Below are positions 1 through 5,943 of a DNA stretch of 5,943 bases, piece by piece. The first letter of the stretch is position 1; each line of letters starts with the position of its first letter. This stretch comes from JBKPHS01 sp046729975 (GTDB lineage Bacteria; Actinomycetota; Thermoleophilia; Solirubrobacterales; Thermoleophilaceae), in NCBI GenBank assembly GCA_046729975.1, contig JBKPHS010000154.1, positions 1 through 5,943 on the forward strand. The letters run 5' to 3'. Both the position numbers and the translations under genes were made by a program. A model generated the notes under the pieces. That model worked only from the letters and a program-made list of their open reading frames with translations. It ran no database searches and was not told the origin of the DNA.

Positions 1-1
1 C

Positions 2-1525
2 CTCGTGCAGACGGCGGCGATCGTCGGGACCTTCTACGCGCTCGCCCGTCGCCTGCTGCCCGTCCTCACCGCCGCTCTCGCGGCGGCCGTGCTGCTGGCG
101 ATCGGCTTCTCGGGCACGGCGTTCAACTTCATCCTGCCGCATACCAACTCGGCGACGTTCGGGATCCTCTTCCTGCTGCTCATGCTGTTGGCGCTGAGCC
201 ACGAGCGGCTCGTGCTCGCCAGCCTCGCCGGCGGCGTCGTGTGCCTGACGCGCCCCGAGTTCGCTGCCTTCGCCGTGCTCACCGGCGGCGCCTACGTGGT
301 CGGCTTCGCGCGCGACCAGGGCGTGCGCGCCGCGGCCGTCGCCGCGCTGCGCCTCGCCGCGCCGGGGCTCGTCGTGGCCGGCGGGGTGCTCGCGGCGTTC
401 TGCGCCAGCTCGAGCGCGTCGGTGGTGCTCACCGAGAACATCTGGCCGGTCGACTTCCTGCGGATGACGCACTTCGGCTCGCAGGGCAACTGGGCTCCGC
501 GGGACTTCGAGAGCGTCGTGTCGACCTTGGTGCGCGCGACGGTCTACTTCTCGCTGCTCGGCGCTCTCATCGCGTCCGCCATGCTCCTCGTGCGCCGCCG
601 CGGTGTCGTGTCGCGGGCGCTCGCGCTGTGGCCGTTCGCTGTCGTCGGCGCGGTCCTGCTCGCCGGCTACGGCGCGTGGAGCGTCCTCGACGTCTTCCCG
701 CGCGCCCGCGGCGACCTGCGCTACGAGTCGACCCATCTCATCCTCGGCATGAGCTGGCTGCCGGCGCTCGGCTTCGGCGTCGCCGCCGTCGTCGCCATCC
801 GCCTGATCCGCGGCCGTCAGCCGCTGCTCACCCGCTCCTGGGCCTTCGACCTCGCCCTCGTCGCTGCGGCCGCCGCCCTCGGCGCGCGCGCCTACGACGC
901 GTTCACCGCCGAGGGCTCCTACGCGCCCTACTACGCCGCGCCGCTCGTCTTGCTCCTCGGCGTCCTGCACCAGCGCGTCGCCGACCGCTGGCCCTCCGCC
1001 CGCCGCGCGTCGATCCTGTCGCTCGGCGCGGTGGCCGCCGGCCTCGCCCTCTACGCGCTCGTCGCGCTCTACCCCGACCAGGACACGCCCGTCCACACGG
1101 CCCGCGGCACGGTCATGATGCCCGCCCAGGCCGCCCAGGCCTTCCAGCCCACGGTCGATTACGTCCAGCGCACCACCCGCCCCGGCGAGCCCATCGTCTC
1201 GGCCCCGTCCGACGGCGGCATCTACTTCATGACCGGCCGTAGCCCGGCGCTGTACAACGTCGTCTTCCTTCCCGGCCTCCTCGACACGGTCGCCGACGAA
1301 CGCGACGCCATCGCCCGCATCCGCGCCGAGCACGTCCGCCTCGCCGTCATCGGAGACCACAAGCTCGTCGGCTTCGGCTTCACCTCATTCGGCCACGACT
1401 ACAACCGCCTCTTCGCCGCCGAGCTCGAGCACAACGGCCCAGCCGCCACCTACGGCGACCTGAAGGCCGAGCTCCCGGGCGGCACCAACCCGGCACGGGT
1501 GTACCGCATCTACCGAATGCGCTGA
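2..1525 (+). CDS. GT-C fold membrane glycosyltransferase (GT39/ArnT-like), 5' partial
   Basis: The reading frame is open to the left edge, so the GTG at base 5 is probably internal and the true start lies outside. Numbering from that GTG, 506 residues are visible. Hydrophobic segments occur near residues 17-34, 50-66, 70-99, 114-133, 178-196, 204-222, 246-267, 279-295, 306-322 and 335-356. A soluble C-terminal domain of about 150 residues follows. The motif LTRPE (81-85) in a short loop, and a C-terminal domain with GGIYFMTGR (404-412), are typical of GT-C enzymes, which move a sugar from a polyprenyl-phosphate donor to an acceptor outside the membrane. The acidic first-loop catalytic motif of this fold would lie upstream and cannot be seen, so activity and substrate are unknown. 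Third positions are almost all G/C (1 A/T in the 40 codons at 1085-1204). The fold-level call is fairly secure; it could also be an uncharacterised relative of this superfamily. Confidence 0.72.
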   Translation, partial: LVQTAAIVGTFYALARRLLPVLTAALAAAVLLAIGFSGTAFNFILPHTNSATFGILFLLLMLLALSHERLVLASLAGGVVCLTRPEFAAFAVLTGGAYVVGFARDQGVRAAAVAALRLAAPGLVVAGGVLAAFCASSSASVVLTENIWPVDFLRMTHFGSQGNWAPRDFESVVSTLVRATVYFSLLGALIASAMLLVRRRGVVSRALALWPFAVVGAVLLAGYGAWSVLDVFPRARGDLRYESTHLILGMSWLPALGFGVAAVVAIRLIRGRQPLLTRSWAFDLALVAAAAALGARAYDAFTAEGSYAPYYAAPLVLLLGVLHQRVADRWPSARRASILSLGAVAAGLALYALVALYPDQDTPVHTARGTVMMPAQAAQAFQPTVDYVQRTTRPGEPIVSAPSDGGIYFMTGRSPALYNVVFLPGLLDTVADERDAIARIRAEHVRLAVIGDHKLVGFGFTSFGHDYNRLFAAELEHNGPAATYGDLKAELPGGTNPARVYRIYRMR

Positions 1526-1529
1526 GCAG

Positions 1530-1559
1530 TTGACATTGCTTCACTAACAGGAATAGCGT
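1530..1559 (+). promoter_or_regulatory. Candidate sigma70-type promoter for the patatin gene
   Basis: A perfect -35 hexamer TTGACA (1530-1535) is followed after 18 bases by TAGCGT (1554-1559), which keeps the key TAnnnT pattern of actinobacterial -10 boxes. It begins five bases after the stop of the upstream gene. Transcription would start near 1566, leaving a leader of about 36 bases before the ATG at 1602. This suggests the patatin gene is transcribed on its own and not only by read-through. It rests on consensus matching alone. Confidence 0.45.
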
Positions 1560-1566
1560 CGACAGA

Positions 1567-1592
1567 GCGCTGGGTCGAACCTGGGTCAGCGC
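1567..1592 (+). promoter_or_regulatory. Leader inverted repeat and CTGGGTC direct repeats (possible operator or 5' UTR hairpin)
   Basis: GCGCTG (1567-1572) pairs with CAGCGC (1587-1592) across a 14-base loop. Overlapping it, CTGGGTC occurs twice, at 1570-1576 and 1581-1587, with an 11-base period close to one helical turn. The elements sit between the predicted transcription start and the likely ribosome binding site (AGGG, 1593-1596, five bases before the ATG). That position would suit an operator or a leader hairpin affecting translation. The six-base stem is short and chance is a real alternative. Confidence 0.25.
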
Positions 1593-1601
1593 AGGGCAGC
1601 T

Positions 1602-4166
1602 ATGCACCTGGGGGCTCTCACCATCTCGTGGTCCCGACGCTCACGAACCGGGGTGTCGGCCGTCGAGCGCTGGGCAGTGATCCTCGGACTCGGCTGGTTG
1701 CTGTCGTTCGCCTACCGTCATGGTCGGCGTCCGCCCTTAACGCCCGTCGACGCCGGCGAGCCCGAAGCGAACGTCGTGGAAACAGCCCGCAACATCGACT
1801 CCGGGCTCTACCTCAAGCTTCCGGCCACAGATCAGTACAGGCGAGACCGCGAGCGCCTGCCGGCCCGATTGAAGCGCAGGTTCTTCGGCCGCGAACGCAC
1901 TCCTATTCCCTCGTACATCGGGCTGCTCGAGGACCCGCCAAGCGATGGGGACCGCCCGAAGGTCGGCATCTGCTGCTCGGGTGGGGGAATCCGATCGGCC
2001 GCCTTCAATCTCGGAGCACTGCAGGTGTTACAGGACAAGGGTCGGTTGCATGACGCCGACTACCTCGCCGCGGTGTCGGGCGGTGCGTACATAGCCGCGG
2101 GCCTCTCGATGGTGGCCAAGACGCCGGACCGCGACAACGAAGACGACGACGCAGAGAAAGAGAACGACGACTCCGATCTGGCGTTGTTCAGCGAGGGCCG
2201 GATGCCCTTCTATCACGGGTCGCCCGAGGAGCAGTACCTACGGAACCGCAGCTCGTACTTGGCTCCCGGCGGGGTCGGTTTGACGCGGTTCGTGTTTCGG
2301 GTGGGTCTCGGACTGCTGGCGAACCTCGTCGTCCTCACTCTCGCACTCGTCCTGATCGCGTGGGTCCTCGCGACCTATTACCGGCACGTCCACGGGCCGC
2401 TCCAGGAGCACGGCGACGAGCTCGCCGCCGGCACGCGCAAGAGCGAGGTCCTCACGGCCGCGGGAGTCGCGGGCATCGCCTTGCTGTTGGGCGGGATCTC
2501 CGTCTTCCTGCGATCGGCAGCCGATCGCGTGCGCCGAGCGCTCGAGACGCTCGGCCTCTACCTGCTCGGCCTCGCGCTCGTCATCGTCGTCGCCACGGTC
2601 GCGATACCGGAGCTCCTCGCCTTCCTGCGCGATCAGGGCATCGGCCGGACCCAGAAGCAGCTCTTGGGCAGCGACGCCGTCGGCGGGGCGGGCGCTGCCG
2701 CCGCCGGCAGCTTCGGCGGGCTGCTGGCTGCGGTGCTCCTCGAGCTGCGCGCGAAGGTCACGATCGAGGACGCGAGCAAGGCGGCAGGTTGGTACAGCAA
2801 GCTCGGCGCGCCGCTGAGACGGGTGATATCCCGGCTGGCTGCATGGCTCGTCGGGCCGCTGCTGCTGCTGTCGATCGTGATCGTGGCCTTGCTCGCGATG
2901 GTCAGTGCGCAGCACATCACGACCTGGGGCATCATCGCGGTGGCCGTGACGTTCACGTTGGCCTGGGCCTTCGCCGACGTCACGGCGTGGTCACTGCACC
3001 CGTTCTACCGGCGCAGGCTTTGCACCGCGTTCGCGCTCAAGCGTGTGACCCGTTGGGAGAACGACAGATACGGTGAGGCGCGGGAGCGCGAGTACCACCG
3101 CCTTGTGCCGCTCTCGAGGTCCGGGGTCAGGCCGGGTCCTGGGCCTTCGAAGAAGTGGCCGACGCTTCTCGTCTGTGCGGCGGCGAACGTGTCGGATCCC
3201 GGCGCGACGCCACCGGGCCGGTCCGTCACGAGCTTCACGTTCAGCCCCTTCGCGATGGGCGGGCCGCTCGTCGGAGGCGTGCCGACACCCGTGTTCGAGA
3301 AGCACATTCCCGAGCACCGCCGCAGGGACTTCACGCTGGCCGCAGCGGTCGCGATGTCGGGTGCAGCGATCTCGCCCTCGATGGGCAAGGAGACTCGTCG
3401 CTCGTTCCGTTTCCTGCTGGCCTTGGCCAACGTACGTCTCGGCGTGTGGGTCCCGAACCCACGCCGTGCCGAGCAATGGCTGGAGAAGACGCGCGCCGGT
3501 TGTCGAACCATCTTCAACCGCGTCCACCAACACGAGATGGGGAAGGTGGACCAGCCGCTCGCGCTGCAGCCAAAGGCGAAGTCCCCGCAGAGATTCCGGC
3601 GGCGCTTCTGGGTCCCGCGCCCACGACCGTGGTACCTCGTCAAGGAGATGTTCGGCTGGAACTCGGTGAACGACCGCTATCTCTACGTCACCGACGGCGG
3701 TCATTACGAGAACCTCGGGCTCGTCGAGTTGCTGCGGCGCGGGTGCACCGAGATCTTCTGCTTCGACGCCAGCGGGGGCACGCAGCTCGACGCGCTGGGC
3801 GATGCGATCGCGCTCGCCCGCAGTGAGCTCGACGTGGAGATCGAGGACCTCGATCCGACATCGCTGACCGAGGACGACGAGCGGTTGGCCGAGCGTTGCT
3901 GCATCACCGGCAGGATCAGATATCCGGGTGGCCAGCCGGGGACCCTCGTGTACGCGCGAAGCGTCGTGACCCGTGATGCTCCCTACGACGTCCAGGCCTT
4001 CCGGATTCGCGACGACCGCTTCCCTCACCACTCGACCGTGGATCAGCTCTACACGGACGAGAAGTTCGAGGCTTATCGCGAGCTCGGCGCCCAAGCGGGG
4101 CGCTCTGCACTCTCGGACGCGAACCGGGCACGTGCGGAGCTCTACGGGACGGTCGCCGTCGTCTAG
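1602..4166 (+). CDS. Membrane-embedded patatin-like phospholipase
   Basis: This is a predicted lipid acyl hydrolase of the patatin family, 854 residues, using a Ser-Asp dyad. The oxyanion motif SGGGIRS is at residues 126-132. The nucleophile is Ser159 in AAVSGGAY, where the first glycine of the usual GxSxG is alanine. The catalytic Asp698 lies in DGGHYENLGL (698-707). FTFSPFAMG (545-553) and AMSGAAISPSMG (584-595) also fit the family. Between the two halves sit about six hydrophobic segments near 232-258, 281-303, 312-342, 359-382, 408-437 and 440-466; a short one at 24-38 precedes the domain. Arg/Lys-rich loops at 304-312, 383-411 and 470-485 place both catalytic halves in the cytoplasm by the positive-inside rule. 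An acidic stretch lies at 176-192. The ATG at 1602 is chosen for its AGGG five bases upstream; a GTG at codon 18 is the alternative. Codon use is less G/C-rich than in the flanking genes and includes two TTA codons. The substrate is unknown; family assignment is secure. Confidence 0.88.
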   Translation: MHLGALTISWSRRSRTGVSAVERWAVILGLGWLLSFAYRHGRRPPLTPVDAGEPEANVVETARNIDSGLYLKLPATDQYRRDRERLPARLKRRFFGRERTPIPSYIGLLEDPPSDGDRPKVGICCSGGGIRSAAFNLGALQVLQDKGRLHDADYLAAVSGGAYIAAGLSMVAKTPDRDNEDDDAEKENDDSDLALFSEGRMPFYHGSPEEQYLRNRSSYLAPGGVGLTRFVFRVGLGLLANLVVLTLALVLIAWVLATYYRHVHGPLQEHGDELAAGTRKSEVLTAAGVAGIALLLGGISVFLRSAADRVRRALETLGLYLLGLALVIVVATVAIPELLAFLRDQGIGRTQKQLLGSDAVGGAGAAAAGSFGGLLAAVLLELRAKVTIEDASKAAGWYSKLGAPLRRVISRLAAWLVGPLLLLSIVIVALLAMVSAQHITTWGIIAVAVTFTLAWAFADVTAWSLHPFYRRRLCTAFALKRVTRWENDRYGEAREREYHRLVPLSRSGVRPGPGPSKKWPTLLVCAAANVSDPGATPPGRSVTSFTFSPFAMGGPLVGGVPTPVFEKHIPEHRRRDFTLAAAVAMSGAAISPSMGKETRRSFRFLLALANVRLGVWVPNPRRAEQWLEKTRAGCRTIFNRVHQHEMGKVDQPLALQPKAKSPQRFRRRFWVPRPRPWYLVKEMFGWNSVNDRYLYVTDGGHYENLGLVELLRRGCTEIFCFDASGGTQLDALGDAIALARSELDVEIEDLDPTSLTEDDERLAERCCITGRIRYPGGQPGTLVYARSVVTRDAPYDVQAFRIRDDRFPHHSTVDQLYTDEKFEAYRELGAQAGRSALSDANRARAELYGTVAVV

Positions 4167-4196
4167 CAGAGGTTCGCCCGCAGCACTGTCATAAAT

Positions 4197-4220
4197 CTGC
4201 TCAGGACCTGCGGCGAGCAG
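4197..4220 (+). other. Weak hairpin downstream of the patatin gene
   Basis: CTGCTC (4197-4202) pairs with GAGCAG (4215-4220) around a 12-base loop, 30 bases after the patatin stop. There is no T-tract, so it is not a convincing intrinsic terminator. A competing pairing, CCGCAG (4178-4183) with CTGCGG (4208-4213), is also possible. The 126-base spacer from 4167 to 4292 otherwise shows nothing recognisable. Confidence 0.15.
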
Positions 4221-4391
4221 CCGGCGTGAGCGAGATTCGCTTCACAGCTACCGGCGGCGAGTACGCAAGGGCGGTCGCGACCTGGCGGCGAGATGGCGGT
4301 CCCGCCGCGCACGAACCTCGGCCGCTGCGACCGGCGCGAGATCGGCAACGTCGTCTGGCTGGAGCTGGGGCTCAGCGGCTACCGACGCCGG

Positions 4392-4409
4392 CCACTGACC
4401 ACCCAGTGG
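4392..4409. repeat. Perfect 6-bp hairpin inside the remnant
   Basis: CCACTG (4392-4397) and CAGTGG (4404-4409) form a perfect stem around the six-base loop ACCACC. It ends two bases before the 18-bp palindrome at 4412-4429. No T-tract follows on either strand, so it is not called a terminator. Confidence 0.35.
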
Positions 4410-4411
4410 TC

Positions 4412-4429
4412 GGAGTTCGATCGAACTCC
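4412..4429. repeat. Perfect 18-bp palindrome GGAGTTCGATCGAACTCC
   Basis: The two nine-base half-sites are exact reverse complements with no spacer. The symmetry breaks at 4411/4430. A perfect 18-bp palindrome is uncommon in a window of this size. The form would suit binding of a dimeric regulator or a cruciform, but it lies within the protein-like frame of the remnant, where it encodes part of SEFDRTP, and no regulator gene is nearby. Function is unknown. Confidence 0.4.
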
Positions 4430-4657
4430 CGAAAACACCAAGACCCTGATTCCGGGCACGTCGAGGACCGCTCCGCTGCGCACAGGCGACACCGATCTTC
4501 AAACGTTCTTCCTGCCGGTCTGGGTCGGCTACCCCAACGCGCGAAGTTTGAAGTCCGCTTCCGCCTGCTCAACGGCCGACAAGTCCGCGAGCTGGCGAGG
4601 ACCGACGCGATGAACGCCCGGGAGTATCGCTCCGCGTGCGCGCAGTACGACTGACCG

Positions 4658-5464
4658 CTACGCGCTCAGCTTCGCCAGGATCGACTCGCCCGCCCGCACG
4701 CGCTGGCCGGGCTCGACGGCGATCTGCAGGCCCGGGCGGACCGGGAGGACGACGTCGACCTGGGAGCCGAGGCGGATGACGCCGATGCGGTCGCCGGCGG
4801 CGACGGTCTCGCCGACGTCGACGTAGGCGGCGATCTGGCGGACGAGGCGGGAGGCGATCTGGACGACGGCGATCTCGATGTCGGGGCGCTCGATGACGGT
4901 GGTGGCGCGCTCGTTCTCGAAGACCATGCCGGGCTTGCCGAGGGAGCCGAAGCGGCCGGGGAAGTGGCGGCGCAGGCGGACGCGGCCGGCGATCGGGGCG
5001 CGGTTGACGTGGACGTCGAGGAAGCTCATCGCGATGCCGACGACGACGCACTCCTGATCGCGCAGCGGCGTCTTGGTCAGCTCGATGAGCTCGTAGTCGC
5101 GGCCGTGCTTGGTCGCGACCGGGAGCACGCCGTCCTGCGACGTGCGCACGTAGATGACCTCGCCGTCGGCGGGGCTCACCACGAGCTCGTCACCCGCAGG
5201 CGCGTGGCGCTCGGGATCCCGGAAGAACCGGTAGGCGAGGATGGCGAAGGCGATCGCGACGCTCAGCGCCGCGACGAAGAACGCGCGCGGCACGAACGGG
5301 AAGCCGTCGGCAGCGGAGTCGATCAGAGCCACGACGACGCCCGAAACGACCGCGATCAGCGTCACGGCGATCCCGACCCGGCGCACGCCGAGCTCCCACT
5401 TCCACGCCAGCGGCAGGCAGAAGGCAAGGGCCAGCGCAGCGCCCACAACCGCAGAGACAATCAT
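4658..5464 (-). CDS. psd: Phosphatidylserine decarboxylase proenzyme
   Basis: This enzyme converts phosphatidylserine to phosphatidylethanolamine at the cytoplasmic membrane. The 268-residue protein has three N-terminal hydrophobic segments (about 1-20, 30-49 and 60-78), then YRFFRDPER (78-86), a common Psd signature, then the catalytic domain. SPADG (97-101) supplies the expected Asp100, and FLDVHVNR (148-155) supplies His152. RLGSQVD (231-237) holds the self-cleavage site, where Ser234 would become the pyruvoyl group of the small chain. This leaves an alpha chain of about 35 residues. The compact catalytic domain resembles the short bacterial/archaeal Psd type more than the E. coli form. 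The ATG at 5464 is chosen because it has GAGGG five bases upstream (5474-5470) and overlaps the stop of the ATP-grasp gene by one base (TGATG), a sign of translational coupling. The phosphatidylserine synthase gene that often accompanies psd is not visible. Third positions are almost all G/C (0 A/T in the last 40 codons). Confidence 0.93.
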   Translation of the reverse strand: MIVSAVVGAALALAFCLPLAWKWELGVRRVGIAVTLIAVVSGVVVALIDSAADGFPFVPRAFFVAALSVAIAFAILAYRFFRDPERHAPAGDELVVSPADGEVIYVRTSQDGVLPVATKHGRDYELIELTKTPLRDQECVVVGIAMSFLDVHVNRAPIAGRVRLRRHFPGRFGSLGKPGMVFENERATTVIERPDIEIAVVQIASRLVRQIAAYVDVGETVAAGDRIGVIRLGSQVDVVLPVRPGLQIAVEPGQRVRAGESILAKLSA

Positions 5465-5943
5465 CAGAACCCTCGCTTCACGGACAGGTACGGGAGCAAC
5501 GCCAGCTCGGCCAGGCCGGGCAGCGGATCGCGCGCGCTGAAGACCGCCTCGCAGTCCGCGCGCCGCAGCGAACGCAGGTACGAACGCGCCGACATCCGCC
5601 CACCGGCGATCTCCACCGCCGCGGTCGGGAGGTCGGTCAGCAGCCGCACCCACCGCACGCCGGGCCGGGTGCGCTGGCGCCCGACCGGCTGGCGCAGCTG
5701 GCGCCGGTAGAGCAGGTACGGGAAGTCGACGCCGGCCTCGTGCGCGATCGTGTGGTAGCCCCACGTGCGCGCGTTGAAGTCGAGCAGCTTGAACTCGCCG
5801 TTGCGCGGATCGCGCTTGAACTCGAGCTCCGCCAGGCCGTCGTAGCCGATCGACCGCAGCACGCGATCGGCCAGCGCCTCGACCTCCGGCGCGTCGACCG
5901 TCTCGACGTAGGTGCTCGCGCGGCCGAACTCCGGCGGGTGCTG
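5464..5943 (-). CDS. ATP-grasp ligase (COG3919-like), C-terminal part
   Basis: The frame runs in from the right edge, so only the last 159 residues are visible; the GTG at 5862 is internal, since coding sequence continues upstream as far as the edge. ELEFKRD (39-45) and LLDFNARTWG (53-62) match the end of the ATP-grasp fold, with Glu41, Asp55 and Asn57 placed as the metal/ATP ligands. The wording is close to the predicted ATP-dependent carboxylate-amine ligases of COG3919, the broad group that includes D-aspartate ligase-like enzymes. Such enzymes activate a carboxylate as acyl phosphate and join it to an amine or similar nucleophile. The ATP-binding N-terminal half and the substrate site are outside the window, so the substrate cannot be given. 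The stop TGA (5466-5464) overlaps the psd ATG, so the two are very likely one operon whose promoter lies to the right. Confidence 0.75.
   Translation of the reverse strand, partial: QHPPEFGRASTYVETVDAPEVEALADRVLRSIGYDGLAELEFKRDPRNGEFKLLDFNARTWGYHTIAHEAGVDFPYLLYRRQLRQPVGRQRTRPGVRWVRLLTDLPTAAVEIAGGRMSARSYLRSLRRADCEAVFSARDPLPGLAELALLPYLSVKRGF

Larger units (their letters stand above)
4293..4654 (+). pseudogene. Frameshifted remnant of a small beta-rich domain protein
   Basis: Protein-like sequence runs from the ATG at 4293 through VVWLELGLSGYRRRPL and FFLPVWVGYP, then continues one frame back as KFEVRFRLLNGRQVRELART to a stop at 4652-4654. The switch falls at a run of four C (4532-4535). Adding one C there would give a continuous product of 120 residues. 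The alternating hydrophobic strands and the pattern GYRRRPL..W, then VWV..P, then F.VRF.LL, look like a small beta-sandwich domain of the kind seen at the C-terminus of larger actinobacterial proteins; this is recalled by pattern and not searched. Neither uncorrected frame makes a full domain: one ends at 4613, and the other, open from a GTG at 4226, carries an Arg-rich middle that looks non-coding. It lies 126 bases after the patatin gene and ends three bases before the convergent psd stop. It could be a true pseudogene, a sequencing error in the C run or, less likely, a recoded gene. The real start is uncertain. Confidence 0.5.

Noticed and set aside
241..1242. Plus-strand open frame of 333 codons overlapping the glycosyltransferase
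   Set aside because: It is extremely Arg/Ala/Pro-rich, as expected for an out-of-frame reading of GC-rich DNA, and fully overlaps a convincing membrane protein.
2238..2915. Minus-strand open frame (225 codons) rich in Gln, Glu, Asp and Arg
   Set aside because: It mirrors the hydrophobic insert of the patatin on the opposite strand; its strongly charged composition is what reverse reading of membrane-segment codons gives.
2991..4094. Long minus-strand open frame (367 codons) opposite the patatin gene
   Set aside because: It lies antisense to the conserved catalytic C-terminal half of the patatin, has no recognisable motif and is explained by the high-GC codon pattern of the plus-strand gene.
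4197..4220. Intrinsic terminator for the patatin gene
   Set aside because: The stem is six bases with a 12-base loop and no following T-tract, so it is listed only as a weak hairpin.
4412..4429. Bidirectional terminator for the convergent transcripts
   Set aside because: The palindrome has no unpaired loop in DNA form and no T-run on either side; it also lies about 230 bases past the psd stop.
4226..4654. Continuous 142-codon frame from a GTG, as an intact small gene
   Set aside because: Only its last ~39 codons look like protein; the middle is Arg/His/Pro-rich, while the convincing domain sequence in that stretch lies in another frame. Treated as part of the frameshifted remnant.
4964..5710. 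Plus-strand open frame of 248 codons opposite psd and the ATP-grasp gene
   Set aside because: It crosses two well-supported minus-strand genes and shows no domain or motif.

Overview
The window is very GC-rich DNA with dense coding and strong G/C bias at third codon positions. This fits a high-GC actinobacterium, and the flavour of the ATP-grasp and decarboxylase proteins suggests the Thermoleophilia/Solirubrobacterales area. That placement is inference only, because no rRNA or marker gene is present.

Layout. (1) Bases 2-1525, plus strand: the 3' portion of a polytopic membrane protein that looks like a GT-C fold glycosyltransferase (GT39/ArnT-like); its 5' end lies outside the window. (2) Bases 1526-1601: a short intergenic gap with a good candidate promoter, a pair of CTGGGTC direct repeats and a small inverted repeat. 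(3) Bases 1602-4166, plus strand: an 854-residue patatin-like phospholipase whose catalytic domain is interrupted by about six membrane segments. (4) Bases 4167-4657: a 126-base spacer, then a small frameshifted gene remnant that contains an 18-bp perfect palindrome beside a second hairpin. (5) Bases 4658-5943, minus strand: a tight two-gene unit, with the C-terminal part of an ATP-grasp ligase running in from the right edge and overlapping a complete phosphatidylserine decarboxylase gene (psd) by one base.

How the parts relate. The glycosyltransferase, the ATP-grasp/psd pair and the patatin all point to the cell envelope: sugar transfer, phosphatidylethanolamine synthesis and lipid hydrolysis at the membrane. 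The central block (1526-4657) stands apart. Sampled 40-codon stretches show far more A/T at third positions in the patatin gene (9 of 40) and the remnant (6 of 40) than in the glycosyltransferase (1 of 40) or psd (0 of 40). The simplest reading is a small acquired or fast-evolving insert between ordinary envelope genes. The membrane-embedded patatin is the most interesting object here. No CRISPR array, transposase, tRNA or rRNA gene was seen.
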